The position numbers and the translations under genes were made by a program. Positions 17,160 to 26,293 of a stretch of 64,000 nucleotides of DNA are shown here, one piece after another (position 1 is the first letter of the stretch; each line of letters opens with the position of its first letter). Origin of the DNA: Hyphomicrobiales bacterium (GTDB lineage Bacteria > Pseudomonadota > Alphaproteobacteria > Rhizobiales > Rhizobiaceae); contig UBMP01000011.1 in assembly GCA_900466575.1 (NCBI GenBank), positions 248,001 to 312,000 of the forward strand. The letters are read 5' to 3'. The notes under the pieces were generated by a model. The model ran no database searches, was not told the DNA's origin, and was given only the letters and a program-made list of their open reading frames with translations.

Positions 17160-18316
17160 TCACCTCCTTCCTCCTCAAGTCGCTCGACAAGCGCGTTTCG
17201 ATTGCGATCATCCTGCTGCTGGCGATTGCCGTGCTCGTGCCGGTGCTGAACATGTCGCTTTCGGCGTCGAACCCGCTGCAGATCCCGACCTATGTCATGC
17301 AGCTCTTCGGCAAGTATCTGAACTATGCGCTTCTGGCGCTGGCGCTCGATCTCGTCTGGGGCTTCTGCGGCATTCTCTCGCTCGGCCACGGCGCGTTCTT
17401 CGCGCTCGGCGGCTATGCGATGGGCATGTATCTGATGCGCCAGATCGGTTCGCGCGGTTCGTATGGCGACCCGATCCTGCCCGACTTCATGGTCTTCCTG
17501 AACTGGAAGTCGCTGCCCTGGTTCTGGCACGGCTTCGACATGTTCTGGTTCGCCATGATCATGGTGCTCTTCGTGCCGGGCCTGCTGGCCTTCATCTTCG
17601 GCTGGTTCGCCTTCCGCTCCCGCGTCAACGGCGTCTATCTCTCGATCATCACGCAGGCCATGACCTATGCGCTGATGCTCGCCTTCTTCCGCAACGACAT
17701 GGGCTTTGGCGGCAACAACGGCCTGACCGACTTCAAGGACATCATCGGCTTCGAAGTGCAGGCGGACTCGACCCGCGCCGTGTTGTTTGCGGCCTCGGCC
17801 ATTGCGCTGGCGCTGTCGCTGCTGATCGCCTCCGGCATCGTGCGCTCCAAGGCGGGCAAAGTGTTGGTCGGCATCCGCGATGCGGAAAGCCGGACGCGCT
17901 TCCTGGGCTATCGTGTCGAGAACTACAAGCTCTTCACCTTCGTCGTTTCGGCGATGATGGCGGGCGTGGCCGGCGCGCTTTACGTGCCGCAGGTCGGCAT
18001 CATCAATCCGGGCGAATTCGCGCCGGGCAACTCGATCGAGGTCGTCATCTGGACGGCGGTCGGCGGGCGCGGCACGCTGATCGGGCCGATCCTCGGCGCC
18101 ATTCTCGTCAATGGCGGCAAGACAATCTTCACCGCCGCCTGGCCGGAATTCTGGCTCTTTGCGCTGGGCGCACTCTTCGTCGCTGTCACGCTCTTCCTGC
18201 CCAAGGGGATCGTCGGAACGATCGCGGAGCTGATGGCCAAGCGCAACGCGAAGGCGCAAGCGGCGGAAAAACCCGCTGACGCCACAGGTGCAGAACAGGC
18301 GGAGGCGGCCCAATGA
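17156..18316 (+). CDS. urtC: Urea ABC transporter, permease UrtC
   Basis: 386 aa inner-membrane permease of the LivM type. Conserved segments are LALDLVWGFCGILSLGHGAF, YLSIITQAMTYALMLAFFRN and GFGGNNGLTDFK, the last characteristic of UrtC. Its start overlaps the urtB stop and its end overlaps urtD by 4 bases, so urtBCD are tightly coupled. The C-terminal ~30 residues are charged and low-complexity. Confidence 0.96.
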   Translation: MITSFLLKSLDKRVSIAIILLLAIAVLVPVLNMSLSASNPLQIPTYVMQLFGKYLNYALLALALDLVWGFCGILSLGHGAFFALGGYAMGMYLMRQIGSRGSYGDPILPDFMVFLNWKSLPWFWHGFDMFWFAMIMVLFVPGLLAFIFGWFAFRSRVNGVYLSIITQAMTYALMLAFFRNDMGFGGNNGLTDFKDIIGFEVQADSTRAVLFAASAIALALSLLIASGIVRSKAGKVLVGIRDAESRTRFLGYRVENYKLFTFVVSAMMAGVAGALYVPQVGIINPGEFAPGNSIEVVIWTAVGGRGTLIGPILGAILVNGGKTIFTAAWPEFWLFALGALFVAVTLFLPKGIVGTIAELMAKRNAKAQAAEKPADATGAEQAEAAQ

Positions 18317-19074
18317 GCGACATGAAGACCTACAAGCCGAACAGCCTTCTCTATCTCGACGGTGTCTCGGTTTCCTTCGACGGGTTCAAGGCGCTGAACT
18401 CGCTCTCCTTCGTGGTCGAGCCCGGCGAGCTTCGCGCCATCATCGGCCCGAACGGGGCCGGCAAGACGACGATGATGGACATCATCACCGGCAAGACGCG
18501 CCCTGATAGCGGCGAAGTCTTCTTCAACGGCACGGTGGACCTGACGACGAAGGACGAGGCGGACATTGCCCAGCTCGGCATCGGCCGGAAGTTCCAGAAG
18601 CCGACCGTGTTCGAAAGTCACACGGTCTGGGACAATCTGGAACTGGCGCTCAACCGCAAGCGCGGCGTTTTCGGCACGCTGTTCTACAAGCTCTCGGGCG
18701 AGGACAAGGACCGTATCGAGGAAATCCTCGCGACGGTGCGGCTGACGCATCGGAAGGACGATTTCGGCGCAAATCTTTCGCACGGGCAGAAGCAGTGGTT
18801 GGAGATCGGCATGCTGCTGGCGCAGGAGCCGCAATTGCTTCTGGTCGACGAGCCGGTGGCCGGCATGACGGATGCCGAGACGGCAGAGACCGCCATCCTC
18901 TTGCGCGAAATCGCCAAGACCCGCTCGGTTGTCGTGGTCGAACACGACATGGGCTTCATCCGCGACCTCGGGGTCAAGGTGACATGTCTGGCCGAAGGGT
19001 CGGTGCTGGCCGAAGGGTCGATCGATTTCGTGTCGAACGATCCGAAGGTGATCGAGAATTATCTGGGGCGATGA
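18313..19074 (+). CDS. urtD: Urea ABC transporter, ATPase UrtD
   Basis: 253 aa. Walker A is IIGPNGAGKTTMMDIITG, the signature NLSHGQKQWLEIGMLL (the SHGQ form typical of UrtD), Walker B LLLVDEPVAGMTDAET, and the H-loop VVVVEHDMGFIRDLG. Overlaps urtC by 4 bases. Confidence 0.96.
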   Translation: MSDMKTYKPNSLLYLDGVSVSFDGFKALNSLSFVVEPGELRAIIGPNGAGKTTMMDIITGKTRPDSGEVFFNGTVDLTTKDEADIAQLGIGRKFQKPTVFESHTVWDNLELALNRKRGVFGTLFYKLSGEDKDRIEEILATVRLTHRKDDFGANLSHGQKQWLEIGMLLAQEPQLLLVDEPVAGMTDAETAETAILLREIAKTRSVVVVEHDMGFIRDLGVKVTCLAEGSVLAEGSIDFVSNDPKVIENYLGR

Positions 19075-19075
19075 C

Positions 19076-19771
19076 ATGTTGACCGTTGAAAACGCAAACC
19101 TTCATTATGGCGCGGCGCAGGCTCTGCGTGGCGTGTCGCTCAAGGCGGAGATGGGGAAGATCACCTGCGTGCTCGGGCGCAACGGGGTGGGCAAGTCCTC
19201 GCTTCTGCGTGCCGTGACGGGTCAGCATCCCCTGTCGGGCGGCGAGATCGCCTTTCAGGGCAAGGTGCTGAACGGCCTGCCGCCTTATCAGCGGGCCAAG
19301 ACCGGGATCGGGTATGTGCCGCAGGGGCGGGAGATCTTTCCGTTGCTTACGGTGAAGGAAAACCTGGAGACGGGCTATGCGCCGCTGAAGCGCTTCGACC
19401 GATCCATTCCGGATGACATCTTCAGCCTGTTTCCGGTGTTGCAATCCATGCTTTCGCGGCGCGGAGGCGACCTGTCGGGCGGGCAGCAGCAGCAGCTCGC
19501 GATCGGTCGGGCGCTCGTCACGCGGCCGAAGATCATCGTGCTGGACGAGCCGACGGAGGGTATCCAGCCGTCGATCATCAAGGATATCGGCCGGGCGCTG
19601 AAATACCTGCGCGGCTCCACCGGCATGGCCATCCTGCTTGTGGAACAGTATCTCGATTTCTGCCGCGAACTGGCGGACTATGTGTATATCATGGATCGCG
19701 GCGAGATCGTCCATGAAGGGTTGGCGGAAACACTCGACACGCAGGAGGCGCGGCGTCACCTGACGGTCTGA
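19076..19771 (+). CDS. urtE: Urea ABC transporter, ATPase UrtE
   Basis: 231 aa. Walker A is VLGRNGVGKSSLLRAVTG, the signature DLSGGQQQQLAIGRALV, and Walker B IIVLDEPTEGIQPSII (the EPTEGIQPSII wording is typical of UrtE). It starts one base after the urtD stop and is followed after ~125 bases by ureD on the same strand. Confidence 0.96.
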   Translation: MLTVENANLHYGAAQALRGVSLKAEMGKITCVLGRNGVGKSSLLRAVTGQHPLSGGEIAFQGKVLNGLPPYQRAKTGIGYVPQGREIFPLLTVKENLETGYAPLKRFDRSIPDDIFSLFPVLQSMLSRRGGDLSGGQQQQLAIGRALVTRPKIIVLDEPTEGIQPSIIKDIGRALKYLRGSTGMAILLVEQYLDFCRELADYVYIMDRGEIVHEGLAETLDTQEARRHLTV

Positions 19772-19897
19772 TCTTCTGGCGAAATCTAGCGAGGCCTGTC
19801 GGCTTCCCTGTTGTCTGGTCCGGTTCTTGCTTTTTCGTGGGCGTGGCTTGGGAATATCACCAGGCCGATCGGAAATGAGCAGCAGAGAGTGTCGGGA

Positions 19898-20722
19898 ATG
19901 AGCGTGCAGGAAGCGGTGATAGGCCGGCCGCAAAGAGCCAAGGGGAGCGGCAGGCTTTCCGTCAAGCGCTCGGACGGCAGGAGCCGGATAGAGACGCTGT
20001 TTCAGGAAGGCTGCGCAAAAATCAGGCTTCCCGATACGTTCGACGACACACTCGAAGCCGTGCTGATCAACACGTCCGGTGGTCTGACCGGCGGCGACCG
20101 AATTTCCTGGGCCGTAGAGGCCGAAGCCAACACCGACGTGACCGTCACCACACAGGCTTGCGAGAAGGTCTACAAGGCGAGTGAAGGCGCGGCCGAAGTC
20201 GAAGCGGTCCTGAGGGCAGGCGAGGGCGCGCGGCTCTCCTGGCTGCCGCAGGAAACGATCCTCTTCGACTACGGCCACCTCAACCGTCGGCTTGATGTCG
20301 ATCTGGCCGGCGATGCCGAATTTCTCGGTGTCGAAGCCGTGATCCTGGGGCGCACTGCCATGGGCGAACTGGTCAATACCGGGCTCTTTCGCGACCGGTG
20401 GCGCGTTCGCCGTGCGGGTCGGCTGATCCACGCGGAGGATGCCCGGCTCGATGGCGCGGTCAACGACATCGCCAGTCTTGCTCCCGTTCTGGCGGGCAAT
20501 CTTGCCTTCGCAACGCTGCTCTATTGCGGGCCTTCCGGTGAGGCGCTTCTGCCTAAAATTAGGGCAGTTCTCGGCGATGCCGACGCGGGTGCGAGTCAGT
20601 GGGATGGGAAGCTGATCGTTCGCATTGCGGCGTCTGATGGACAGCACTTAAGAAAAATTCTGACGCCCGTCATTTCGCTCTTGCGCAACGGCGCGCCCTT
20701 GCCGAAAGTCTGGAACACCTGA
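19898..20722 (+). CDS. ureD: Urease accessory protein UreD (UreH)
   Basis: 274 aa. UreD joins UreF and UreG to deliver nickel to apo-urease. Family motifs are GRLSVKRSDGRSRIETLFQE, GCAKIRLP, INTSGGLTGGDRISW and VTTQACEKVYKASEG, and SWLPQETILFDYGHLNR. ATG 19898 gives a standard-length protein; a longer in-frame extension back to 19811 looks non-coding. It is the first urease gene, running directly from urtE. Confidence 0.95.
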   Translation: MSVQEAVIGRPQRAKGSGRLSVKRSDGRSRIETLFQEGCAKIRLPDTFDDTLEAVLINTSGGLTGGDRISWAVEAEANTDVTVTTQACEKVYKASEGAAEVEAVLRAGEGARLSWLPQETILFDYGHLNRRLDVDLAGDAEFLGVEAVILGRTAMGELVNTGLFRDRWRVRRAGRLIHAEDARLDGAVNDIASLAPVLAGNLAFATLLYCGPSGEALLPKIRAVLGDADAGASQWDGKLIVRIAASDGQHLRKILTPVISLLRNGAPLPKVWNT

Positions 20723-20747
20723 ATTTCTTTAATACAGCGGATTCCCC

Positions 20748-21050
20748 ATGAACCTGACCCCAAGAGAAAAAGACAAGCTGCTGATTTCCATGGCCGCGAT
20801 GGTCGCGCGCCGCCGGCTGGAGCGCGGCGTCAAGCTCAACCATCCCGAAGCTATTGCACTCATCACCGACTTCGTCGTCGAAGGCGCGCGTGACGGTCGT
20901 CCAGTGGCTGAACTGATGGAAGCGGGCGCGCATGTGATTTCCCGCAAGCAGGTCATGGAGGGCGTGGCCGAGATGATCCACGACGTGCAGATCGAGGCGA
21001 CGTTCCCGGATGGGACGAAGCTTGTGACCGTGCATGAACCTATCCGTTAA
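20748..21050 (+). CDS. ureA: Urease gamma subunit
   Basis: 100 aa, the standard length. It begins [20 protein letters not shown] and carries [20 protein letters not shown] and [13 protein letters not shown]. Structural subunit of the urease (alpha-beta-gamma) trimer in the cytoplasm. It lies 25 bases after ureD. Confidence 0.98.
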   Translation: MNLTPREKDKLLISMAAMVARRRLERGVKLNHPEAIALITDFVVEGARDGRPVAELMEAGAHVISRKQVMEGVAEMIHDVQIEATFPDGTKLVTVHEPIR

Positions 21051-21125
21051 GAGATTTTTTGTTTACGCAATTCCGGACGCAAAACCGCGCTGCACTTTTG
21101 CTGGAATTGCTTTGGAGAGAGATTC

Positions 21126-21431
21126 ATGATTCCGGGCGAAATCATTGCCGCCAAAGGCGAAATCGAACTCAATGCCGGTCTTCCGGTGATCACGATCGAT
21201 GTATCGAATTCCGGTGACCGGCCCGTGCAGGTCGGTTCACATTACCATTTCTTCGAGACCAATCCGGGCCTGAAATTCGACCGCGAAAAGGCACGCGGCC
21301 TGCGGCTGGACATTCCGGCAGGTACGGCCGTGCGTTTCGAACCTGGGCAGACCCGCAGCGTCAATCTGATCCCGATGGAAGGCAACCGGGAAATCTATGG
21401 CTTCCGTCAGGATGTGATGGGGAGGCTCTGA
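21126..21431 (+). CDS. ureB: Urease beta subunit
   Basis: 101 aa. It starts [18 protein letters not shown] and contains [36 protein letters not shown] and the C-terminal [18 protein letters not shown] precedes the ATG. Its stop overlaps the start of the GFA-like gene (ATGA-type overlap at 21431), so the extra genes that follow are read with ureB. Confidence 0.98.
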   Translation: MIPGEIIAAKGEIELNAGLPVITIDVSNSGDRPVQVGSHYHFFETNPGLKFDREKARGLRLDIPAGTAVRFEPGQTRSVNLIPMEGNREIYGFRQDVMGRL

Positions 21432-21787
21432 TGGCCGTCGGTCACTATCACGGAAGCTGCCAATGCGGCGCGGTCGATTTCGATGTGGATGTCGATCTCG
21501 ACAGGACAATTGTATGCAATTGCTCGCGCTGCCGGCGGCTGGGTTCCGTTCTGGCCTTTACCGGGCGCGATCAGTTCACGCTCAACCGCGGCGAGGACAG
21601 CCTCAGCAAATTCGAGTTCAGCAAGAACCGGATCCAGCATCTCTTCTGCAAGACATGCGGGATTGAAGGCTTTGCCTATGGCGTGAAGCCTGATGGCTCT
21701 GCGGTCGTTGCCGTCAACGCGAATTGCTTGGATGGCGTCGATCCACGCAGCCTGAATTCGCATGCGGTTGACGGAGCTTCGTCGTGA
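21431..21787 (+). CDS. GFA-family (CENP-V/GFA fold) zinc protein
   Basis: 118 aa. The zinc-binding pattern of the glutathione-dependent formaldehyde-activating enzyme fold is complete: GSCQCGAVDFD, CNCSRCRRLG and FCKTCGIEGF. Most members are not true formaldehyde enzymes, so no reaction is assigned. It overlaps ureB by one base and the next gene by 4 bases, and is thus embedded in the urease operon. Confidence 0.85.
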   Translation: MAVGHYHGSCQCGAVDFDVDVDLDRTIVCNCSRCRRLGSVLAFTGRDQFTLNRGEDSLSKFEFSKNRIQHLFCKTCGIEGFAYGVKPDGSAVVAVNANCLDGVDPRSLNSHAVDGASS

Positions 21788-22242
21788 CGATTGCGGCGCA
21801 TTTTTCGCTGAAGGGCCTGATGCGGGTCGGTCTGGCCGCCCTGCTGCTCTCAGGCGCTGCGTTCTCCGCCAAGGCCGACGACGAAATCGAATGCAATCCC
21901 GATGGCACGCAGATGGAGATGAATGCCTGCGCCTCAGACGATCTGCAAAAGGCCGATGACGAACTGAATGCCGTCTATCGTGAGGCCATGGCGTTTGCGC
22001 AGTCGGAGGATGCCAATGCCGAGATCCAGTCGGATGATGAAAGCGCCGTTGTGATCCTGAGGCAGGCACAACGCGACTGGATCAGGAAGCGCGACAGGAC
22101 GTGTGGGGCACCGAGTGCTGACGGTGGGTCCATGCAGTCCATGGAGATTGCCAGCTGCCGGGCCGAGTTGACGCAGAAGCGTACGGAGGAACTGCGGTCG
22201 ATGCTCGAAGAAGGGCGCGCCGCCAACGAGGATGCGCAGTGA
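21784..22242 (+). CDS. LprI-like (DUF1311) secreted protein, copy 1
   Basis: 152 aa from GTG 21784, or 140 from ATG 21820, which has AAGGG upstream and would put the signal peptide (MRVGLAALLLSGAAFSAKA) at the exact N-terminus. The mature part shows ECNPDGTQMEMNACASDDL followed by QKADDELNAVYREAMAF and a C-terminal RDWIRKRDRTCGAPS...CRAELTQKRTEEL, the Cys pattern of LprI/DUF1311. LprI of mycobacteria inhibits lysozyme; whether that holds here is unknown. It is probably periplasmic and is a tandem paralogue of the next gene. Confidence 0.85.
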   Translation: MTIAAHFSLKGLMRVGLAALLLSGAAFSAKADDEIECNPDGTQMEMNACASDDLQKADDELNAVYREAMAFAQSEDANAEIQSDDESAVVILRQAQRDWIRKRDRTCGAPSADGGSMQSMEIASCRAELTQKRTEELRSMLEEGRAANEDAQ

Positions 22243-22664
22243 AGATGAAAAAGCTCTCGCCTTACCTCGTCTCCTGGGTCGTCCTCCTGGCATCCGTGGC
22301 CTTTGCCGATGACGAGATGAAGTGCAATCCGGAAGGGACGCAGGCGGAGATGAACATCTGCGCCTGGGATGATTTCCAGAAGGCGGATGACGAGCTGAAT
22401 GCTGTCTACAAGAAAGCTGTCGCCTATGCCAAACAGCAGGACGACAGCTATACCGACCAGCCCAATCTGAAGGGTGCGGTGGCGGCGCTCAAGAAGGCGC
22501 AGCGCGCCTGGATCGATTATCGCGATGGGCATTGCGAGGGCATCGGCTTTGGCGCGCGGGGAGGGTCCATGGAGCCGATGCTGGTGGCGGGCTGCCAGGA
22601 GGATCTGACGAAAAAGCGGATCGCCGATTTGAAGGCCCTGATGGACGACGGGGAGACGAAGTAA
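22239..22664 (+). CDS. LprI-like (DUF1311) secreted protein, copy 2
   Basis: 141 aa from GTG 22239 (overlapping the previous stop) or 139 aa from ATG 22245. A signal peptide (MKKLSPYLVSWVVLLASVAF, then ADDE) precedes KCNPEGTQAEMNICAWDDFQ and KADDELNAVYKKAVAYAK. These closely match the corresponding parts of the preceding protein, showing a tandem duplication that has since diverged. The same Cys spacing is kept (RDGHCEG, VAGCQEDLTKKR). Confidence 0.85.
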   Translation: MKMKKLSPYLVSWVVLLASVAFADDEMKCNPEGTQAEMNICAWDDFQKADDELNAVYKKAVAYAKQQDDSYTDQPNLKGAVAALKKAQRAWIDYRDGHCEGIGFGARGGSMEPMLVAGCQEDLTKKRIADLKALMDDGETK

Positions 22665-22666
22665 AT

Positions 22667-23293
22667 ATGGGTCGTCTCTTCATGGTGGTGGGCAATGGCG
22701 ATATCGGACGACAAGCGCGGGAGGCGATTGCCGACGCGCATGCCGTGGTGCGCTTCAACGATTGCCGCTCGGCGGGCGAGGACGCGGCGAGGACCGATAT
22801 CGTCGTTGTCTGCAACACCGGGCGGCCGGGCAAGAAGATGCTGGAAGAGCCGGGCTGGCGCGCCCTTCCCTCCGTCAAGGCGGCGGATGAAATCTGGTGC
22901 GTACGCGATCCGCAGAAATTTGCCGAGATGCGCGGGCCGCTGTCGGTCAGCCATCCGGAACTCGACGATTTCTGCGACGATTATTCCGAAGGGTTCCGAG
23001 CCTATGCTGAAGGCCAGGGCAAGGGCTTCCGGGTCGTTCCGCGCGATGTGCATGAACGGCTCGATGCGGCGCTCTCCGTCTATTCGCCCGCGCCCTATGT
23101 GACGCCATCGACCGGGCTTGTGGCCATTGCCGACCTGATTGAGAACCGTATGGCAGGTGAGGATCGCATCGGTCTTGCCGGCTTCTCGCATCAGGGTTGG
23201 GACGGGCATCCCTGGGAAGCCGAAAGACGCTATCTCGAACCGCTGGAGGCGAGCGGCCTCATCACGCGGATTACCGAAACAAAACACGCATAA
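22667..23293 (+). CDS. Urease-operon accessory protein, GT29-like fold
   Basis: 208 aa from ATG 22667, two bases behind the previous stop. The N-terminus [20 protein letters not shown] followed by [12 protein letters not shown] resembles the first sialyl motif of family-29 glycosyltransferases (VVGNS...D.VVRFN). A later stretch [16 protein letters not shown] and [20 protein letters not shown] resemble the second motif and the terminal His/Glu motif. Rhizobial homologues are often just called urease operon accessory protein. No role in urease assembly is known; the fold call is by eye. Confidence 0.65.
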   Translation: MGRLFMVVGNGDIGRQAREAIADAHAVVRFNDCRSAGEDAARTDIVVVCNTGRPGKKMLEEPGWRALPSVKAADEIWCVRDPQKFAEMRGPLSVSHPELDDFCDDYSEGFRAYAEGQGKGFRVVPRDVHERLDAALSVYSPAPYVTPSTGLVAIADLIENRMAGEDRIGLAGFSHQGWDGHPWEAERRYLEPLEASGLITRITETKHA

Positions 23294-23315
23294 CCCGATC
23301 AGGAGTTTACGGCTC

Positions 23316-25028
23316 ATGTCTTACAAAATGTCCCGCGCGGCCTATGCCGGCATGTTCGGACCGACGACCGGCGACAAGGTGCGCCTTGCAGATACGGAAC
23401 TCTTCATCGAGGTGGAGAAGGATTTCACCACCTATGGCTCGGAAGTGAAATTCGGCGGCGGCAAGGTCATCCGCGACGGCATGGGCCAGAGCCAGGTCAC
23501 GCGCGCGGCGGGCGCGGTCGATACGGTCATCACCAACGCGCTGATCGTCGACCATTCCGGCATCTACAAGGCCGATATCGGCCTCAAGGACGGCCGCATC
23601 GCCGCCATCGGCAAGGCCGGCAACCCGGACACGCAACCGGGCGTCAACATCATCGTCGGTCCCGGCACGGAAGCGATTGCCGGCGAGGGCAAGATCATCA
23701 CCGCTGGCGGCATGGACAGCCATATTCACTTCATCTGCCCGCAGCAGATCGAGGAAGCGCTGATGAGCGGCCTCACCTGCATGCTCGGCGGCGGCACGGG
23801 CCCTGCGCATGGCACGCTTGCGACCACCTGCACGCCCGGCCCGTGGCACATCGCCCGCATGATCGAGGCGGCCGATGCCTTCCCGATGAACCTCGCCTTT
23901 GCCGGCAAGGGCAATGCCTCGCTTCCCGGCGCGCTCGAAGAAATGGTGCTGGCAGGTGCGTCGTCGCTGAAGCTGCATGAGGATTGGGGCACGACGCCGG
24001 GCGCCATCGATTGCTGCCTGTCGGTCGCCGACGAATACGACGTGCAGGTGATGATCCACACGGATACGCTGAACGAGAGCGGCTTTGTGGAAGACACGAT
24101 CGCTGCCATCAAGGGCCGCACCATCCATGCCTTCCACACGGAAGGCGCGGGCGGCGGCCATGCGCCGGACATCATCAAGATCTGCGGCCAGCCGAACGTC
24201 ATTCCGTCCTCGACCAATCCCACGCGACCCTACACCGTCAACACGATTGCCGAGCATCTCGACATGCTGATGGTCTGCCATCACCTGTCGGCGTCGATTC
24301 CGGAAGACATCGCCTTTGCCGAAAGCCGCATCCGGAAGGAAACGATTGCCGCGGAAGATATCCTTCACGATATCGGCGCCTTCTCGATCATCTCGTCGGA
24401 CAGCCAGGCGATGGGCCGCGTCGGCGAAGTCGCCATCCGCACCTGGCAGACGGCGGATAAGATGAAGCGCCAGCGCGGCGCGCTGCCGGAAGAAACCGGC
24501 GACAACGATAATTTCCGCGTCAAGCGCTACATCGCCAAATACACGATCAACCCGGCTCTCGCGCATGGGCTCGCGCATGAGATCGGCTCCATCGAGATCG
24601 GCAAGCGCGCCGACCTCGTGATCTGGAACCCGGCCTTTTTCGGCGTAAAGCCGGACATGGTGCTGATCGGCGGTACGATCGCCGCCGCCCCCATGGGCGA
24701 CCCGAATGCCTCTATTCCGACGCCGCAGCCCGTGCATTACCGCCCGATGTTCGGCGCCTACGGCAAGGCGCTCACCAACTCTTCCGTCACCTTCGTGTCG
24801 CAGGCGGCACTTGATGATGGCCTGAAGAACAAGCTCGGCACGGCCAAGAACATGATCGCCGTGAAGAACACCCGCGGCGGGCTCACCAAGGCATCTATGA
24901 TCCACAACGCGGCCATGCCGCATATCGAAGTGGATCCGGAAACTTACGAGGTGCGGGCGGATGGCGTGTTGCTGACCTGCGAACCGGCGACGGTCCTGCC
25001 GATGGCGCAGCGCTATTTCCTGTTCTGA
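23316..25028 (+). CDS. ureC: Urease alpha (catalytic) subunit
   Basis: 570 aa, full length. It hydrolyses urea to ammonia and carbamate. All nickel and catalytic residues are present: His136 and His138 (SHIHFICP), the carbamylated Lys219 and His221 (SLKLHEDWG), His248 ([10 protein letters not shown]), His274 ([12 protein letters not shown]), mobile-flap Cys321/His322 (VCHHLSAS), and Asp362 ([11 protein letters not shown]). These are offset by two from Klebsiella numbering. ATG 23316 has AGGAG upstream. It is separated from ureB by four extra genes. Confidence 0.98.
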   Translation: MSYKMSRAAYAGMFGPTTGDKVRLADTELFIEVEKDFTTYGSEVKFGGGKVIRDGMGQSQVTRAAGAVDTVITNALIVDHSGIYKADIGLKDGRIAAIGKAGNPDTQPGVNIIVGPGTEAIAGEGKIITAGGMDSHIHFICPQQIEEALMSGLTCMLGGGTGPAHGTLATTCTPGPWHIARMIEAADAFPMNLAFAGKGNASLPGALEEMVLAGASSLKLHEDWGTTPGAIDCCLSVADEYDVQVMIHTDTLNESGFVEDTIAAIKGRTIHAFHTEGAGGGHAPDIIKICGQPNVIPSSTNPTRPYTVNTIAEHLDMLMVCHHLSASIPEDIAFAESRIRKETIAAEDILHDIGAFSIISSDSQAMGRVGEVAIRTWQTADKMKRQRGALPEETGDNDNFRVKRYIAKYTINPALAHGLAHEIGSIEIGKRADLVIWNPAFFGVKPDMVLIGGTIAAAPMGDPNASIPTPQPVHYRPMFGAYGKALTNSSVTFVSQAALDDGLKNKLGTAKNMIAVKNTRGGLTKASMIHNAAMPHIEVDPETYEVRADGVLLTCEPATVLPMAQRYFLF

Positions 25029-25041
25029 TTCACGAATGAGA

Positions 25042-25069
25042 CCCGCCGAAACCCGTAGGTGTCGGCGGG
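25042..25069 (+). terminator. Hairpin after ureC
   Basis: A 12-base stem with one mismatch (CCCGCCGAAACC against GGTGTCGGCGGG, loop CGTA) lies 14 bases after the ureC stop, followed by AATTTCGCGATTT. There is no long T-run, so it may only partly terminate. Confidence 0.55.
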
Positions 25070-25124
25070 CAATTTCGCGATTTGCCGTTGAACGGCGGGC
25101 GCCTCGCTGCAACGCAGGCCCGGA

Positions 25125-25164
25125 GGGGCGAAGGCAGGCGCGAGAGCGAGCGTGCCTTCGCCCC
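25125..25164. repeat. Strong intergenic hairpin between ureC and peroxiredoxin
   Basis: Perfect 12-base arms (GGGGCGAAGGCA at 25125-25136 and TGCCTTCGCCCC at 25153-25164) surround a 16-base centre. There is no T-run. It could be a palindromic repeat unit or an mRNA processing/stability element. The rest of the 288-base gap holds the promoter region of the peroxiredoxin gene. Confidence 0.5.
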
Positions 25165-25316
25165 TGTCGCTATGCAGTATGCGAATACCTCCCATGCGGG
25201 GCGGTTAAAATCGTCCTTGCATGCTGCACTGCACCCTCAAAGATGGTTATCTCCAGCAATTACCGCTCTGCCGGAAGTCCGGCTGTATGCGTTGATTTTC
25301 TTGAAGGAGACGATCC

Positions 25317-25856
25317 ATGCTCATTACTCGCAAGGTGCCCGACGTTACTTTCCGCACGCGCGTTCGCGATGAATCGATCGGTGGCCCCAATCCATTCCGT
25401 TGGCAAGACGTCACGTCCGCAGATTATTTCGGCGGCAAGCGCGTCGTTCTGTTCTCTCTGCCGGGCGCATTCACCCCGACCTGCTCGACCTATCAGCTGC
25501 CGGATTTCGAGAAGCTCTATTCCGAATTCCAGGCTGAAGGCATCGATGAGATCTACTGCATCTCCGTCAACGACGCCTTCGTGATGAATGCCTGGGGCAA
25601 GTCGCAGGGGCTGGAACATGTCAAGCTCATCCCGGATGGCTCGGGCGAGTTCACCCGCAAGATGGGCATGCTGGTGCGCAAGGACAATCTCGGCTTCGGC
25701 CTGCGCTCCTGGCGCTACGCCGCCGTCATCAACAATGGCGTGGTGGAGCAGTGGTTTGAGGAAGAGGGCTTCTCGGACAATTGCGAGACCGATCCCTACG
25801 GCGTTTCCTCGCCGCAGAACATTTTGGAAGCGCTGCGCCGCAAGCAGGCCGCCTGA
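25317..25856 (+). CDS. Peroxiredoxin, Prx5 family
   Basis: 179 aa cytosolic peroxidase of the type II/Prx5 (redoxin) family, reducing H2O2 and organic peroxides. The peroxidatic Cys56 lies in PGAFTPTCS; two other Cys (EIYCISVND and DNCETDP) could serve in resolution or glutathione-linked recycling. AAGGAGA precedes the ATG. It has its own terminator-like hairpin downstream, so it seems an independent unit inside the urease region. Protection against peroxides is known for the family; a link to urease is not. Confidence 0.92.
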   Translation: MLITRKVPDVTFRTRVRDESIGGPNPFRWQDVTSADYFGGKRVVLFSLPGAFTPTCSTYQLPDFEKLYSEFQAEGIDEIYCISVNDAFVMNAWGKSQGLEHVKLIPDGSGEFTRKMGMLVRKDNLGFGLRSWRYAAVINNGVVEQWFEEEGFSDNCETDPYGVSSPQNILEALRRKQAA

Positions 25857-25892
25857 GCTGCGGCGCGGGCTGGCAATTTAGCGGACCATATG

Positions 25893-25926
25893 CAAGGGCC
25901 GGCACACTTCGGGGTGCTGGCCCTTG
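25893..25926 (+). terminator. Terminator after the peroxiredoxin gene
   Basis: 13-base arms CAAGGGCCGGCAC and GTGCTGGCCCTTG (one mismatch) with an 8-base loop, followed by TCGTTC. Located 37 bases after the stop codon. Confidence 0.65.
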
Positions 25927-26020
25927 TCGTTCAGGGTAGGCCGCCCATGTTGGTGTCGTGCCCGCGTTTCCCGTTTTGATGGGGCTTTGGAGCGGTCTTG
26001 CTGTGTGTTATGGTTATCCC

Positions 26021-26293
26021 ATGAGCGCAAAAGAACATTTAGCCATCGACAGCGAATTGAGCGAACGTCTTTCCGTCATTGCGGAGCGCGAGGGATCGAC
26101 CTTGTCCGAACTGGCGGAAGCCGTGCTTCGGCAACATGCCGAGGAGGCCGAGCGACTGGCTGAGGAGTTTGCGGAGGATGATCGGCGTTGGGCCAGGTAT
26201 CTTGAGACGGGCGAGTCGATCTCGCTTGAGGATATGAGGAACAAGCTGAAAGCCCTTGCTGACGAGGCGGGGCGAAAGGCCGGATCTTTGTGA
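26021..26293 (+). CDS. Ribbon-helix-helix antitoxin
   Basis: 90 aa from ATG 26021. The N-terminal SAKEHLAIDSELSERLSVIA and ERRGST-like stretch (EREGSTLSELAEAVLRQHAE) give a ribbon-helix-helix DNA-binding domain, and the acidic helical tail (EEFAEDDRRWARYLETGESI) should bind the toxin. Its end overlaps the ParE-like gene in GTGA. Such antitoxins repress their own promoter. Confidence 0.8.
   Translation: MSAKEHLAIDSELSERLSVIAEREGSTLSELAEAVLRQHAEEAERLAEEFAEDDRRWARYLETGESISLEDMRNKLKALADEAGRKAGSL

Noticed and set aside
18974-20647. 557-codon open frame on the minus strand opposite urtE and ureD
   Set aside because: Crosses two well-supported genes antisense; composition typical of a mirror frame.
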